Shown piece by piece: positions 17,135 through 27,324 of a stretch of DNA of 64,000 nucleotides. Source of the DNA: Candidatus Nitrosopumilus sp. (GTDB taxonomy: Archaea; Thermoproteota; Nitrososphaeria; Nitrososphaerales; Nitrosopumilaceae); NCBI GenBank assembly GCA_029864335.1, contig JAOTTS010000005.1:1-64000 (forward strand), in the 5' to 3' direction. The notes below the pieces were generated by a model, which saw only the letters and a program-made list of their open reading frames with translations, was not told the DNA's origin and searched no databases. Position 1 is the stretch's first letter; each line of letters starts with the position of its first letter. Both the position numbers and the translations under genes were made by a program.

Positions 17135-17467
17135 TTGTCCAAAGATCTCACAAAAAAAGCTGCTGAAATGCTACTAAATGGCGCAACGTTGCTTGGCGAG
17201 CCTTGTCCATATTGTGCAGGAGTCAGAGTAATGAAAGAAGGGCACGCACTATGTGTTAGATGTGGACGCGAACCAAGAAAAAAAGAGATCATAATAGAAA
17301 AAACACTACAGCATAAAAAATCAGGACTAGAGAAAACTCTTGAAAGAAAGATAGAATCACTCTCAAAAGAACTTGAAGAAGAAGAAAATCATGAAAAACA
17401 ACAGGAAATTCTAAAATCAATTAATTCAGTGCTAGAAACACTAGAAAAAATGAAAGGAAAACAATAA
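17135..17467 (+). CDS. Sjogren-syndrome/scleroderma autoantigen 1 (ZNRD2) family zinc-ribbon protein
   Basis: 110 aa, TTG start. The N-terminal half has LLNGATLLGEPCPYC followed by ALCVRCG: a zinc ribbon of two CxxC knuckles in the arrangement typical of this archaeal-eukaryotic family. The C-terminal half is a charged coiled coil (about 55-108). The molecular role is not established. It is followed by the Sec61-beta gene. Confidence 0.85.
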   Translation: MSKDLTKKAAEMLLNGATLLGEPCPYCAGVRVMKEGHALCVRCGREPRKKEIIIEKTLQHKKSGLEKTLERKIESLSKELEEEENHEKQQEILKSINSVLETLEKMKGKQ

Positions 17468-17502
17468 AGTTTTTATGTAAAAATCCGTGATGTCGAGATA
17501 TA

Positions 17503-17670
17503 ATGAGTAGTAAAAAGAAATCAGCACCACTTCCAGCATCAAGTGGAGGTCTCATGAGATTCTTTGAAGATGAGACAAAGGGATTCAAAATAGATCCAAA
17601 AATTGTAGTGTCAATTCCAATTAGTTTAATTGCAATTTCATGGGTAATAGATCTTTTCCTAGCTCCGTGA
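17503..17670 (+). CDS. Preprotein translocase subunit Sec61-beta (SecG, archaeal)
   Basis: The 55-aa protein has the classical arrangement: a basic Ser-rich N-terminus (MSSKKKSAPLPASSGGLMRF, split here as two parts in the protein), the FFEDE and GFKIDPK motif, then a single membrane helix (about 33-51) at the C-terminus. It is part of the SecYE-beta channel. It ends 7 bp before the DUF2070 gene, on the same strand. Confidence 0.92.
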   Translation: MSSKKKSAPLPASSGGLMRFFEDETKGFKIDPKIVVSIPISLIAISWVIDLFLAP

Positions 17671-17677
17671 AAAAGCA

Positions 17678-19426
17678 ATGGAACAAGAATCAGATGATGT
17701 TTCAAATATACATAATAGGTTTTCCCTTACTCTAGTAAATCCATCATCACACTATTTTTCATTAATTGTGTCATTAGTAGTAGCTTCAGTGATGGTTCTT
17801 GCAACATATTTTGGTTATTTGAGCAATTTAGGTTTTGAACAAAATTGGTATAGATTACCAATAGTTTTAGGAGTTTTAGTTGTAACTCAGTTACTAGATA
17901 CTAGATTTTCAAAGAAAAAAGAATATTCAAAGTCACTACATTCATCGCTTTTTGGAAACATGTTATGGACAGTTACAATTTTGATGGGAATACTTTCAAG
18001 CATAGTTTTAGCAAAAGAGATAGAATTATTCTTTATAGTTTTTGGAGTATTGCTTTTTGCTAGTTTTAGAATAGGGATTTACACTACAACACTCGGAGCA
18101 AGTCTCAAAAAAGCTTGGGCAATTTGTTTTATTCAACCATTAGCAATGTATTTTGTATTAATTCCACAAGACATGTGGCTGTCAGTACTTTACGAACCAA
18201 TTGGATTAGGATACGGAATATCATTTATGATAATTGCAAGCATTTGGTCAGTTCTCACTGACAGAGCTGGCAGACCAGGAATGGAAAGCACACACAAAAC
18301 AATTCAAGCATATCTTGCATCACAAGGAAATGATTTTGACGATGCTGAAGAACTAATGGAACAACGCTCAAGTGAAACCAAAGTAACTACATCACAACTA
18401 AGACTATCATCACCTAATGGTGAAACAGAGTTTAGAATGGTCCTGCCAGAGATTCATCCAGGACCATATCATCCAGTAGGCGGAAGTAATATCCCATACC
18501 TGATTTACAAAAATTTATCATCATCAGCAATGGTCATGCATAGCATATCTGATCATTCATTGAATCTGCCATCGAGAAATGAAGTGGAAAACTATCTGAA
18601 AAAAATAGAAGATAGTAATGTCAAAGAAGAAGGACTGCAATGTACAGAACCAGTTACAGTCCAAATAAACAAAGCAAGAGCAACAGGTTTACTTTTTGGA
18701 AATAATCCATTATTATTTTTGTCCTTATCTCCTCATGGTATGGAAGACATTCCAAGTTATATGAAAACAGAAATTGAACAGTATGCAAAGAATCGAAATT
18801 ATGCAAGAACTATGACAATTGATTGTCATAATGCCATGGGTGAAGAGATTTCAAAAGAAAATGGAGAAGACATGTTAAAAGCTGCAAAGTCTTGTTTAGA
18901 CACTCTAATTACAAAAGATAGTTATCCAATAGAGTTTGGTTATGCCAATTCAGATGACATGGATGTATGGACAGAAGATTTGGGAATGGGTGGATTAGGA
19001 ATTGTTTGTCTTGTGATTAATGATAAAAAATACTTTCTAGGTTGGGCAGATGCAAACAATATGGAAAATGGAGTTAGAGAGAAAATCATAGATAATTTTT
19101 CAAAGAGAGACTACAACCTGTTAGAAATTTGTACATCAGACACTCACTATGCACCAGTAAAAGCTAGAAACAGAAATGGGTATTATCAATTGGGATTGAT
19201 AACAAGTGCAGACAAACTTTCAAAATGGTTTTTGGAAATTGCTAAAAATGCAGAGTCAGATACAACATCTGCAAAATTTGAAATTTTAGAAAACGAGGCA
19301 AATGTGAAAGTCATGGGACAGGGAATATACGAAGACTATTCCAAAGCACTAGATAATTCGTTAAAAATCACCAAAACATTTGTAATAAGCGGAGTATTGT
19401 TTTTCATTACTAGTTTGTTTCTATAG
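17678..19426 (+). CDS. DUF2070 family archaeal membrane protein
   Basis: 582 aa. The N-terminal 200 residues contain about six membrane segments, followed by a soluble domain (205-560) with EIHPGPYHPVGGSNIPY, SPHGMEDIP and DCHNAMGEE, whose conserved His, Asp and Glu suggest a metal-dependent hydrolase-like site. A last membrane helix ends the protein. DUF2070 is a conserved archaeal family of unknown activity. It lies 7 bp after Sec61-beta, so a link to secretion or membrane biogenesis is possible, but this is context only. Confidence 0.85.
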   Translation: MEQESDDVSNIHNRFSLTLVNPSSHYFSLIVSLVVASVMVLATYFGYLSNLGFEQNWYRLPIVLGVLVVTQLLDTRFSKKKEYSKSLHSSLFGNMLWTVTILMGILSSIVLAKEIELFFIVFGVLLFASFRIGIYTTTLGASLKKAWAICFIQPLAMYFVLIPQDMWLSVLYEPIGLGYGISFMIIASIWSVLTDRAGRPGMESTHKTIQAYLASQGNDFDDAEELMEQRSSETKVTTSQLRLSSPNGETEFRMVLPEIHPGPYHPVGGSNIPYLIYKNLSSSAMVMHSISDHSLNLPSRNEVENYLKKIEDSNVKEEGLQCTEPVTVQINKARATGLLFGNNPLLFLSLSPHGMEDIPSYMKTEIEQYAKNRNYARTMTIDCHNAMGEEISKENGEDMLKAAKSCLDTLITKDSYPIEFGYANSDDMDVWTEDLGMGGLGIVCLVINDKKYFLGWADANNMENGVREKIIDNFSKRDYNLLEICTSDTHYAPVKARNRNGYYQLGLITSADKLSKWFLEIAKNAESDTTSAKFEILENEANVKVMGQGIYEDYSKALDNSLKITKTFVISGVLFFITSLFL

Positions 19427-20063
19427 TCTTCATCTGATCAATATTTCCATAAAATTCATCAATGAATGAAGAGAATTGAAAAATTGGAACAATAGGAACG
19501 TTTTCAATGAAATTTATCTTGTCTTGATATAATGTTACAATTACAGGTACAGCCATTGCACCAGGAGTTTTTTCTACATAGTGTTTTGTTCTCTCAATTT
19601 GTTTTTTGACTGCAGTTTGTAATGCTGATGCGCCATATCTTTTCCAATGTTTACAATCAATTAAAATTGCAATTCCTAACCTAATGCCAATCACATCAAT
19701 TTCCATACGGGGTTTTGTAAGAATCATATTTTTTATAACTGCAAAACTTTTTGAGGATAAAATTTCACCAGTTAAACCTTCAAAATCTTTCCAATCAAGT
19801 GCAATTGAGATTTCATCAATAGGATAACCTTTTTCAAGTAATTTAACTGCAATTTTTAGTTTGTCACCATCTTCAAAATAATAATTATTATCTTGTTTTG
19901 AACCAATGTCATTTTTGATAAATTCTTCAAGAGTTATTTCAGAGTCAGCAGCATTCATTTTTGTAACAGCAGAAAAATCCTCAATCGATACACCACCTTG
20001 AATAATTCCACTTAATCCAATAACCATCTTAGGATGAATTTTCAACTTTATTTTTTGATTCAT
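19410..20063 (-). CDS. Predicted PD-(D/E)XK nuclease-like protein (restriction endonuclease fold)
   Basis: 217 aa. The C-terminal half shows a nuclease core: E121-I-D123-V-I-G, followed by a strand ending in D136-C-K138-HW, close to the Mrr/RecB-like pattern of acidic residue, then (D/E)-x-K. The N-terminal part (about 75-100) resembles a small helical domain. There is no methyltransferase partner nearby, so this is more likely repair or a lone nuclease than a restriction system. The 3' end overlaps DUF2070 by 17 bp. Confidence 0.7.
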   Translation of the reverse strand: MNQKIKLKIHPKMVIGLSGIIQGGVSIEDFSAVTKMNAADSEITLEEFIKNDIGSKQDNNYYFEDGDKLKIAVKLLEKGYPIDEISIALDWKDFEGLTGEILSSKSFAVIKNMILTKPRMEIDVIGIRLGIAILIDCKHWKRYGASALQTAVKKQIERTKHYVEKTPGAMAVPVIVTLYQDKINFIENVPIVPIFQFSSFIDEFYGNIDQMKTIETN

Positions 20064-20143
20064 GAAGAGATATAGGTTTTAAGAACTATTAAGCGAGAGT
20101 TATTATGATATAGATTTTATTACAAGTTTTTGAAACTAAGAAC

Positions 20144-22606
20144 ATGAAAAAATTGCTAGTAATACTGCTAGCTTTTTTAATTGTAACTTTAATGTATAAT
20201 GAATCATTTGCAGAAATAAATACATTTTTTGATTCAGTTAAATTCATTCAATATTTAGATGAAAACACAGCATTAGAAGAAGTAAGAAATGGAAATCTCG
20301 ACATATATTATTATAGAATTTCATCAGATAGATTAGAAAATCTTCAATCAAGAGAAGGATTACAGGTTTTTGATTCAACAGGAGGATCATACAGCATTCT
20401 TGTAAATCCTGCAGAATCTGAAAAATTTAATCCATTTTCAAATAGAGATATCAGATTTGCTCTAAATTATTTGGTAGATAGAAAGCTAATCATCAATGAA
20501 TTGATGGGAGGGTATGGTGCACCAATCATTTCTTACTATAGTCCATCAGACCCAGAATATCTTACAATAATCAAACAGTTAGAGTCGTTTAATTTCAAAT
20601 ACAATCCTACTCTTGCAGATGAAATAATCACTAAAGTGTTAGAAGAGAAAGGGGCAATCAAGATTGATGAAAAATGGCAAATTACAAACACTCCAATAGA
20701 AATTACAATTTTGATTAGAAGTGATGATCCAGTCAGAAAATCAATTGGAGAGATTTTATCAGTAGAACTTGAAAAAATAGGATTTACTGTCAAAAAGGAT
20801 TTTGGAGATCTTAACAAAGCATTTGTTGTAGTATATGGTTCAAATCCTTCAGATTTAAAATGGAGTTTGTATACTGAAGGGTGGGGACGCTCTGCATTTG
20901 TAAGATACGATTCAGTAGGATTGGGACAGATGTATTCTCCTTGGTTTTCGAACATGCCAGGATTTAATGATCCGTCATATTGGAATTATGAAAATGACAA
21001 ATTAGATTCATTGACTCAGAAAATTTACACAGGAGATTTTGAATCGTCAGAGAAAAGATCAGAATTAATTCAAGAAGCAGTTGTTGAAGGAATTAATGAA
21101 TCAGTCAGAATTTTTTTGGCAAGCAAAATTGATCAATATGTTGCAAATGAGAAAGTAAGTGGAATTGTAAATGACTTTGGTGCAGGAGTACCAAGTAGAT
21201 TCACACCAATTAATGCTAAAAGTGAAAGTGATGAATTTGTAATCGGAGTTAAACAAATTTATCAAGGAGCTTGGAATCCAATCATGGGATTAACTGATAA
21301 TTATAGTAGACATATTTGGGGAATCATATCAGATCCTGGAACATTCAAACACCCATTCACAGGTGAGACAATTCCGGTTAGAGCAAATTGGAAAGTTGAA
21401 ACCGCAGAACCTAATGATAAACTTGAAATTCCAATAGAATCAAAAATGTGGAATCCAACATTGCAAAAATGGAAGAATGTAGAACCAGATTCACGTGCAA
21501 CAAGCAAGGTAACATTTGATTTTGAATTTAGTAATTGGCATAATGGGCAAAAAATGGATATGAATGACATTCTTTACTCATTATATTTTACAATAGAATG
21601 GGGAACACAAACGGATGAAAATGATAGAACTTTTGATACAGAATTTACTCCAAGAGCTGCTCAGAGCATTCAAACAATCATTGGAGTGAATCCAATTGAT
21701 GAAGATACGATTGAAGTGTATGTGGATTATTGGCATTTTGATGAAGGAGAGATTGCTGAATGGGCATTACTATGGAATCCTATGCCATGGGAAATTTCAG
21801 TTGCGATGGAAAAAGCAGTGGTTGATGGAAAAGCATCATTTTCAAGATCGGGTGCTACAAGCAAAAATGTAAACTGGTTATCATTAATTATCCCAAATGA
21901 TGCAAATATGATCAAAAGTTATTTGCAAGAATTCAGAGATACAAACTACATTCCAAAGGCACTAAAAGATATTAGTGATTCAAAATATTATCAAAACAGA
22001 TATGATTCATCAATTAAATGGATTGAAATCAAGAAACATGCTGTAATTAGTAATGGTCCATTTTATCTTGAATCATACTCTCCAGAATCAAGAACAATAA
22101 CAGTTAGAGAATTCAATGATAATTCATATCCATTCAAAATTGGAAAATGGGAGCAGTTTGAAAAAGCAAAATTTCCAGAAATCAAGAAAATAGATATGAA
22201 AAGTACATTACAAAGAGGAACAAAACTAAGTGTAGGGGTAGAGACAGAGAACTCAGACAACATACTTTACTTTTTAACAAATAGTGATGGAAATATGATA
22301 TCATCAAAGACTCTCAAATTAGATAAGAATAACATTACAATCAGTATTCCTTCTGAGATTACAAAAGATTTAGGAATTGGAGCAAACAACATCAAAGTAT
22401 TTGCAATTTCAAATTCAGTATTAAAACCAGATTTTTATGAGTCAAGTTTCATTGTAACTGAAAAGGGAGAAAAGTTACCAACAAGCGCCAATAGCGAAAC
22501 GGATTTTTCAGAAAATGAACCAGAATTTTGGTTTTGGATAATTCCGGTAGGAATCATAATTGGGATAATGATTATTTTAAAGAAGAGGCATCATACCAAA
22601 CCATAA
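20144..22606 (+). CDS. ABC-type peptide/solute-binding protein (family 5), membrane-anchored
   Basis: 820 aa, larger than typical. There is a signal peptide (about 1-23, ending ESFAE), then a family 5 extracellular solute-binding fold (NPFSNRDIRFALNYLVDRK, WHNGQKMDMNDILYSLYF), and finally a C-terminal membrane helix (about 795-813) with a basic tail. This is the usual archaeal way to tether a binding protein. The substrate, oligopeptide or other, is not evident. No permease or ATPase genes are adjacent, so partners must be elsewhere. Confidence 0.88.
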   Translation: MKKLLVILLAFLIVTLMYNESFAEINTFFDSVKFIQYLDENTALEEVRNGNLDIYYYRISSDRLENLQSREGLQVFDSTGGSYSILVNPAESEKFNPFSNRDIRFALNYLVDRKLIINELMGGYGAPIISYYSPSDPEYLTIIKQLESFNFKYNPTLADEIITKVLEEKGAIKIDEKWQITNTPIEITILIRSDDPVRKSIGEILSVELEKIGFTVKKDFGDLNKAFVVVYGSNPSDLKWSLYTEGWGRSAFVRYDSVGLGQMYSPWFSNMPGFNDPSYWNYENDKLDSLTQKIYTGDFESSEKRSELIQEAVVEGINESVRIFLASKIDQYVANEKVSGIVNDFGAGVPSRFTPINAKSESDEFVIGVKQIYQGAWNPIMGLTDNYSRHIWGIISDPGTFKHPFTGETIPVRANWKVETAEPNDKLEIPIESKMWNPTLQKWKNVEPDSRATSKVTFDFEFSNWHNGQKMDMNDILYSLYFTIEWGTQTDENDRTFDTEFTPRAAQSIQTIIGVNPIDEDTIEVYVDYWHFDEGEIAEWALLWNPMPWEISVAMEKAVVDGKASFSRSGATSKNVNWLSLIIPNDANMIKSYLQEFRDTNYIPKALKDISDSKYYQNRYDSSIKWIEIKKHAVISNGPFYLESYSPESRTITVREFNDNSYPFKIGKWEQFEKAKFPEIKKIDMKSTLQRGTKLSVGVETENSDNILYFLTNSDGNMISSKTLKLDKNNITISIPSEITKDLGIGANNIKVFAISNSVLKPDFYESSFIVTEKGEKLPTSANSETDFSENEPEFWFWIIPVGIIIGIMIILKKRHHTKP

Positions 22607-23091
22607 TCTTTTAGAATCAAATCTATTTGTCCCTCATTTTTAAGTTTTGAGTATTCTTCAAAGAGATTTTGATTTAGTTCATAAAAGGTATGGCCCCATT
22701 TGAATTTATCAAGTAATTCTAAACCTTGTTCGGTATAACCCAGAATTATCAATGATGCAGATAATGCTTCAGCAGTAGTGAGTTTATTGAGTTTAGAATA
22801 ATTTACGGGATTCCCCGCAAGTAAAGGAGGAAGTTTTCTTTTTATTCCATTAAATTTTTTTGAGAAAGCTTGATCTATAAGATTCCAAGAGCAATCAATG
22901 CCTATAATGGAATTTATCAAAAATCTATCTTTGGGAAGTAGAGTTTTTTCAGAGAAAGGGTCTAAGACTAATCCTTTGGTTCCAATTTTTTTTATGTTTT
23001 GAGCAAGACCAAATTTCACCATTTTAGCAGCTGTGCATTTTTTTGGATCATCTTGGTAAAACATTAAAACTTGTAATTTCACTTTAATCAA
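22591..23091 (-). CDS. tsr3: rRNA aminocarboxypropyltransferase Tsr3 (DUF367)
   Basis: 166 aa. Typical features: DPKKCTAAKMVKFGLA near the N-terminus, IGIDCSWNLI in the middle, RKLPPLLAGNPVNYSKLNKLTT and AEALSAS. Tsr3 transfers the aminocarboxypropyl group from SAM onto a methylated pseudouridine of small-subunit rRNA. The protein is somewhat short but has all the SPOUT-like core. The 3' end overlaps the solute-binding protein gene by 16 bp. Confidence 0.9.
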   Translation of the reverse strand: MIKVKLQVLMFYQDDPKKCTAAKMVKFGLAQNIKKIGTKGLVLDPFSEKTLLPKDRFLINSIIGIDCSWNLIDQAFSKKFNGIKRKLPPLLAGNPVNYSKLNKLTTAEALSASLIILGYTEQGLELLDKFKWGHTFYELNQNLFEEYSKLKNEGQIDLILKDYGLV

Positions 23092-23116
23092 TAATAAAAT
23101 CTAGGGTATTTTGAAT

Positions 23117-26100
23117 TTACTCTATTGTTTTGTATGTTATTTTGTAATAGAATCGTGAAACTTGATCATCTTTGATAATCTCAACGTTCCAATTAGTATC
23201 AGACAAAAATGCATTTGAAGATTCAGGTAGAATGCTGAATTTCTCCAATCTTGTATCTGAGCCACTATATCTTACATTCAAAGAGACCCCATCAACTTCA
23301 ACAACATCATAGATTTGGCCAGGTTTTCGAGTAGATTCACTCACTAGACAATCAGCATCAGACCCAATAATACAAATTCCAGTTTCACTTGAAATTTTGA
23401 GATTAACACTTGATTCGTCACCTCGTATAGGAGTAATCAAAGAACCAGAAATGACTCTTGGTGCAACAGTTACATCATTAACATTTTTTTCTGCAGTAAA
23501 AATAGAAATTATATTTTCAGAAAGTCTATTTTCTTTCTCAATTATCGTATCTAATTTTAGAGTTTTTGGTTTTTCAACAACATTGAATTTAATGGATTTT
23601 GTTTCAAAATCGGCATCAACTGTTGCTTCGTAGGAACCAATTGCAGCTGTAGATGTTGGGATTGTGAATTGATAAGTAAAGGATCCTGAAGAACTAGGAC
23701 GGATTGTGGTTACAGGGCCAGAATTTTTACCACAAATAAAAGAACCACATGTTATTTCATTACCTGTTTTTTTAGCAACACTTACTTCAAACTTTTCAAG
23801 ATAAATTAACTTATTTGGCTTTCCAGTTACAATCACAACATCACCTGGATAATATTCTGATTTATCAGTTGATAATAAAAGAGATAATGGTTGATCACCG
23901 CCAAAAGTAAAATCATTCACCACACTAAAGACAGCATCAGTTTTGGTATTTCCATAAAATACTTTTACTGTATAACTTCCTTCGCTAAATATTGTTGCAG
24001 GCAATTCAAAAAGACTTGAAAAGCCACCACCTTGAGTAGGATAAACAGATGATTCGTGAATTTGTTTGTATGGGAAAGTGCCATCCAGAACTTTAATTGT
24101 TACTCGCTCGGGTACTACGAGACCTTCATTACCTTGTTGACGTTTGATGACATTCCCCACAACTTTTAGTTTCTCACCTGCTTTGTATAGTGATTTTTCA
24201 GTTGTAACAAAAATAGGTGTTTTAGAAAGAGAGTCATTTTCTGGATTTGATGAAACTTTGAAGAAAAGATCGACACCGTATGGAGGACTGGCCACTCGTA
24301 TTTTGTATACTCCTATGTTAGATTTTGTCACATCTCGTCCATCATCAGTTTTGATATTTTGATATCTTTCAGAGATAGGAGTAGTCCAGGTCCATGAGAA
24401 TCGTTGGTTTTCAATTGAGGTGCCAAAATTGCTTCTAGTACCATCAGGTCTAATGATGAAGATTTCAACTGTATTATCACCTGTAGGCGGAACGACTCCA
24501 GTGAGACGAACAGTTTCACCAAAACCATAAACTTCCTTATCAAGAGAAATTATTGGACCATCTTTCAGATCAAGTGGATTGATAATGGAGAAATTTTTTG
24601 TTGCAGTGTTACTGAGGTATTGAGCTTTGATAATGTAGTTTCCATCAGTAAAGATATTCTTTGAAACGTCAATTTGTAGGGAGTATTGACCAGAGGTTTC
24701 CGGGATTGCTGTAAAAACATACCCAATTGAAACTCCACTTGTAGATAATTTTCCAGCCTTAGATGAGCCAATGATTTCTAATGGAGTTCCGTCTTCATGA
24801 GAAATGGAAATTTTTACAGGAGCAACAGAGGTATAACTTGAACTACTATAGTGATCTCTGATAAATCCACTGACAATGATTTTTCCACCAAGTTCATAGA
24901 CATTTTTATCGGTTTTCACAGTTAATGGTGTATTTGACACAACAAATTCATCAGGATTTGTGGATACATGGATGATCATTGAAGCAGATCCTATATCCTT
25001 TGAAACATTAATTTTGTAATCACCCAGCCTTTGGGAGTTATTTGGAATTTTGAATTTATATGTAAAAGTGCCATCACCCAGTATTCTCACACCATCTAGT
25101 ATTTTAAATCCAGAATCACTTCCTAAAGTATTTTTTAATGCTGATTGTTTTGTTTGGATTATTTCTAAATCCAAATAACTAATCCAAACTTGGTTTAGCC
25201 TTCCAGAAATTGTTACTTCGTCACCCAAGCCATAAACAATTTTATTAGTCCAAAGTGAGATTGGTACATCTTCTTTAATATCTTCAAGTACCTCAAAAGT
25301 TGTCAATGCAGATTTATCAGAATATTCGGCGTACACATTGTATGTTCCAAATACAGGTTTTACAGTTGTCAAGAACAAACTAGTTGAAAATTTACCTTTA
25401 GTAGGATACAAATTTCCACTTAAGACAACTTTATCTTGAGTATCTTTTACAGTTAATTTCATACCCTCAAATGGAATTATTTCAGAAGCAAAACCAGTAA
25501 TTGAAACTTGTTGTCCTGGAATGTATTGAGATTTATCAGTGATTATACTAAGAGAAGAATCTTCCTTTGTTTTTTGTTCTAATATTTCATATCCCACTGA
25601 AAAATTTGTATTAGCATTTGCACCAGCATAAGAAACTGAGACAGTGAATTGACCTTCTTTAATTCCTAGAACCTGATGTAAGTTGAGTGTGGTTTTGTAA
25701 TTTAGATTAAGATCAGGATACAAATTTATTGATTGGGAATAGTTTGGACCAGAAATATCCACTTTGATTGGTTGTGACTGGAAAAAGGGTTTAACGATAA
25801 AAACTTCTTTAGATACATTTCCCGTTATTGTTGCAGTTTGGCCAAACAAATATGATAATTTGTCTGTAGATACAGTGACAGTGACTTCTTCAGATGCTTG
25901 TGTCTCTACAAGTTTTCCATTTGATGAGCCCGCAGTTGATGTTGCAAATTTCCAATCACTTAAACTGTCTAGATCAAAACCATCATAGATTCTCTGCCAA
26001 GATTTAAAGTCATTTTGAATATCAGCAATTAGAGGAGTTTTATCAATTACAATTCCATTTTTATCTCTTAGTTCAACTGATTCATTTGAATCAGTAAACC

Positions 26101-26398
26101 AAACACTTTGGTAAGAATATGTCAAGAATTGTCCAGGTTTTATTACAGTACCATCAGGTATTGTCATAGTTTTTTTAAGAACAGTGGTTGACGCAATTTT
26201 CCATCCACCTAAATTAATATCAGAGTTTGTTGGATTGTAAATCTCTACCCATTCTGAAACGGATGTTGCATCATTTCCAGGAGGGTTTATGTCTACTTCA
26301 TTTATTATCACATGATCAGAATTTGTTTGAGCATATGCTGGAACTATAATTCCTGCAAGTATGAATAAAGATAACACTAAAGAGAGATTACTGTTCAT
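23117..26398 (-). CDS. Large secreted surface protein: lamin-tail domain plus serial Ig-like/MG2-type domains
   Basis: 1093 aa, signal peptide (1-23, ending PAYAQ). Residues about 27-145 form a lamin-tail domain (VIINEVDINPPG, WVEIYNPTNSDINLGGWKI). Then come about seven beta-sandwich repeats, each starting with a variant of TDKSQYIPGQQVSITG (also TDKNVYELGGKIIVSG, TDKSEYYPGDVVIVTG). No C-terminal membrane helix or sorting signal is seen. It is probably a cell-surface or adhesive protein. The gene stands alone, with its own promoter region upstream. Confidence 0.85.
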   Translation of the reverse strand: MNSNLSLVLSLFILAGIIVPAYAQTNSDHVIINEVDINPPGNDATSVSEWVEIYNPTNSDINLGGWKIASTTVLKKTMTIPDGTVIKPGQFLTYSYQSVWFTDSNESVELRDKNGIVIDKTPLIADIQNDFKSWQRIYDGFDLDSLSDWKFATSTAGSSNGKLVETQASEEVTVTVSTDKLSYLFGQTATITGNVSKEVFIVKPFFQSQPIKVDISGPNYSQSINLYPDLNLNYKTTLNLHQVLGIKEGQFTVSVSYAGANANTNFSVGYEILEQKTKEDSSLSIITDKSQYIPGQQVSITGFASEIIPFEGMKLTVKDTQDKVVLSGNLYPTKGKFSTSLFLTTVKPVFGTYNVYAEYSDKSALTTFEVLEDIKEDVPISLWTNKIVYGLGDEVTISGRLNQVWISYLDLEIIQTKQSALKNTLGSDSGFKILDGVRILGDGTFTYKFKIPNNSQRLGDYKINVSKDIGSASMIIHVSTNPDEFVVSNTPLTVKTDKNVYELGGKIIVSGFIRDHYSSSSYTSVAPVKISISHEDGTPLEIIGSSKAGKLSTSGVSIGYVFTAIPETSGQYSLQIDVSKNIFTDGNYIIKAQYLSNTATKNFSIINPLDLKDGPIISLDKEVYGFGETVRLTGVVPPTGDNTVEIFIIRPDGTRSNFGTSIENQRFSWTWTTPISERYQNIKTDDGRDVTKSNIGVYKIRVASPPYGVDLFFKVSSNPENDSLSKTPIFVTTEKSLYKAGEKLKVVGNVIKRQQGNEGLVVPERVTIKVLDGTFPYKQIHESSVYPTQGGGFSSLFELPATIFSEGSYTVKVFYGNTKTDAVFSVVNDFTFGGDQPLSLLLSTDKSEYYPGDVVIVTGKPNKLIYLEKFEVSVAKKTGNEITCGSFICGKNSGPVTTIRPSSSGSFTYQFTIPTSTAAIGSYEATVDADFETKSIKFNVVEKPKTLKLDTIIEKENRLSENIISIFTAEKNVNDVTVAPRVISGSLITPIRGDESSVNLKISSETGICIIGSDADCLVSESTRKPGQIYDVVEVDGVSLNVRYSGSDTRLEKFSILPESSNAFLSDTNWNVEIIKDDQVSRFYYKITYKTIE

Positions 26399-26535
26399 TG
26401 TTGTTTCCTAATTTGATTGAATAGAGGGCTCTTTTTAGAATGAAATTGAGGAAAAGTTGAGCTTGTTGTTAAAGTCATATATCTTAAAAACATGAATTTT
26501 TTTGCAATTTTTCGGTATTAAGGCATACGTAGGAA

Positions 26536-26793
26536 TTATTCTTTAGAATAGTCACAATTGAGGCATTTTTTATTAAAAACTCGTGAGCCGCATTCCATAC
26601 AGATTCCCTCACCCACATCTTTTTGAATTAATTGTTTTCTTTTCCCCACATACACTTTGATTCCAAAATACATAATAATCACAATAATACCAGCATACAT
26701 TGGTGCCATAAAGGGGATCAGACCTATCATGAAAAGCAAAAGCCCTGCAATCAGCAAGATGTCATGTCTTTCAAATTTCAATAAAATCAACAC
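26536..26793 (-). CDS. Small membrane protein with C-terminal zinc ribbon (85 aa)
   Basis: Two closely spaced hydrophobic stretches (about 12-45) are followed by a basic stretch and a C-terminal zinc knuckle pair: CMECGSRVF and KKCLNCDY (two C-x2-C). The family is not recognised. A cytoplasmic zinc ribbon is likely from the positive-inside pattern. Confidence 0.7.
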   Translation of the reverse strand: MLILLKFERHDILLIAGLLLFMIGLIPFMAPMYAGIIVIIMYFGIKVYVGKRKQLIQKDVGEGICMECGSRVFNKKCLNCDYSKE

Positions 26794-26925
26794 CTCAAAT
26801 AATTCATAAAAACATGCCGGAGCTCAGAGCCAATTAGTTTACTTCATTTCAAAGTCAATTCTCTAACTCTTCCTCATTGCTCGGCAAAAAAACTAGGTAA
26901 TGATTTGATAATAACATAATGATTA

Positions 26926-27002
26926 TGGTGGGATCGGAGAGATTTGAACACTCGACCTCTGCGTCCCAAACGCAGAATCATACCAAGCTAGACCACGATC
27001 CC
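26926..27002 (-). tRNA. tRNA-Pro (anticodon TGG), CCA encoded
   Basis: Folded by eye on the minus strand: acceptor GGGATCG (26996-27002) pairs with CGATCCC. The anticodon stem is CTGCG/CGCAG around the loop TTTGGGA, which gives anticodon TGG. The T arm holds GTTCAAATC, and the gene ends A-CCA. The genomic CCA (26926-26928) is part of the gene. No intron is visible. Confidence 0.95.
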
Positions 27003-27324
27003 AGTAAATTTTGAAAGTAGCCCAATTTAAGCTTCACAGATACTAAATTTGATGGAAAAATCATTCCAAAATTTAACAAATTTACACATATAGGAATGAA
27101 TTTTGAATAAAGAAAAATAAGAAAAAATGGAAGACAGAGTATTTTTTGATGGATTAGTATCGTTGATAAAAACTGGCATTATTGAAAAAAATTAATTTGA
27201 AAATACATAATAGTACATTACAATAAAATATTATCAAAAACTGTTCATTTTAAAATACGAATCTATGGGATGATTTGGTAATGAGTTACCAATCAATTGA
27301 GATAATTATTTTAAAGGTAATCTA
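27003..27324. other. Intergenic region without clear gene
   Basis: An AT-rich gap between tRNA-Pro and the methionine aminopeptidase. The only ATG frame (27127) is 22 codons long with no recognisable features. It presumably carries the promoters for both genes; I see nothing else. Confidence 0.6.

Noticed and set aside
24328-24771. Extra frames within the large surface protein gene
   Set aside because: They overlap the 1093-codon gene in other phases and have no domain; shadows of repetitive coding sequence.
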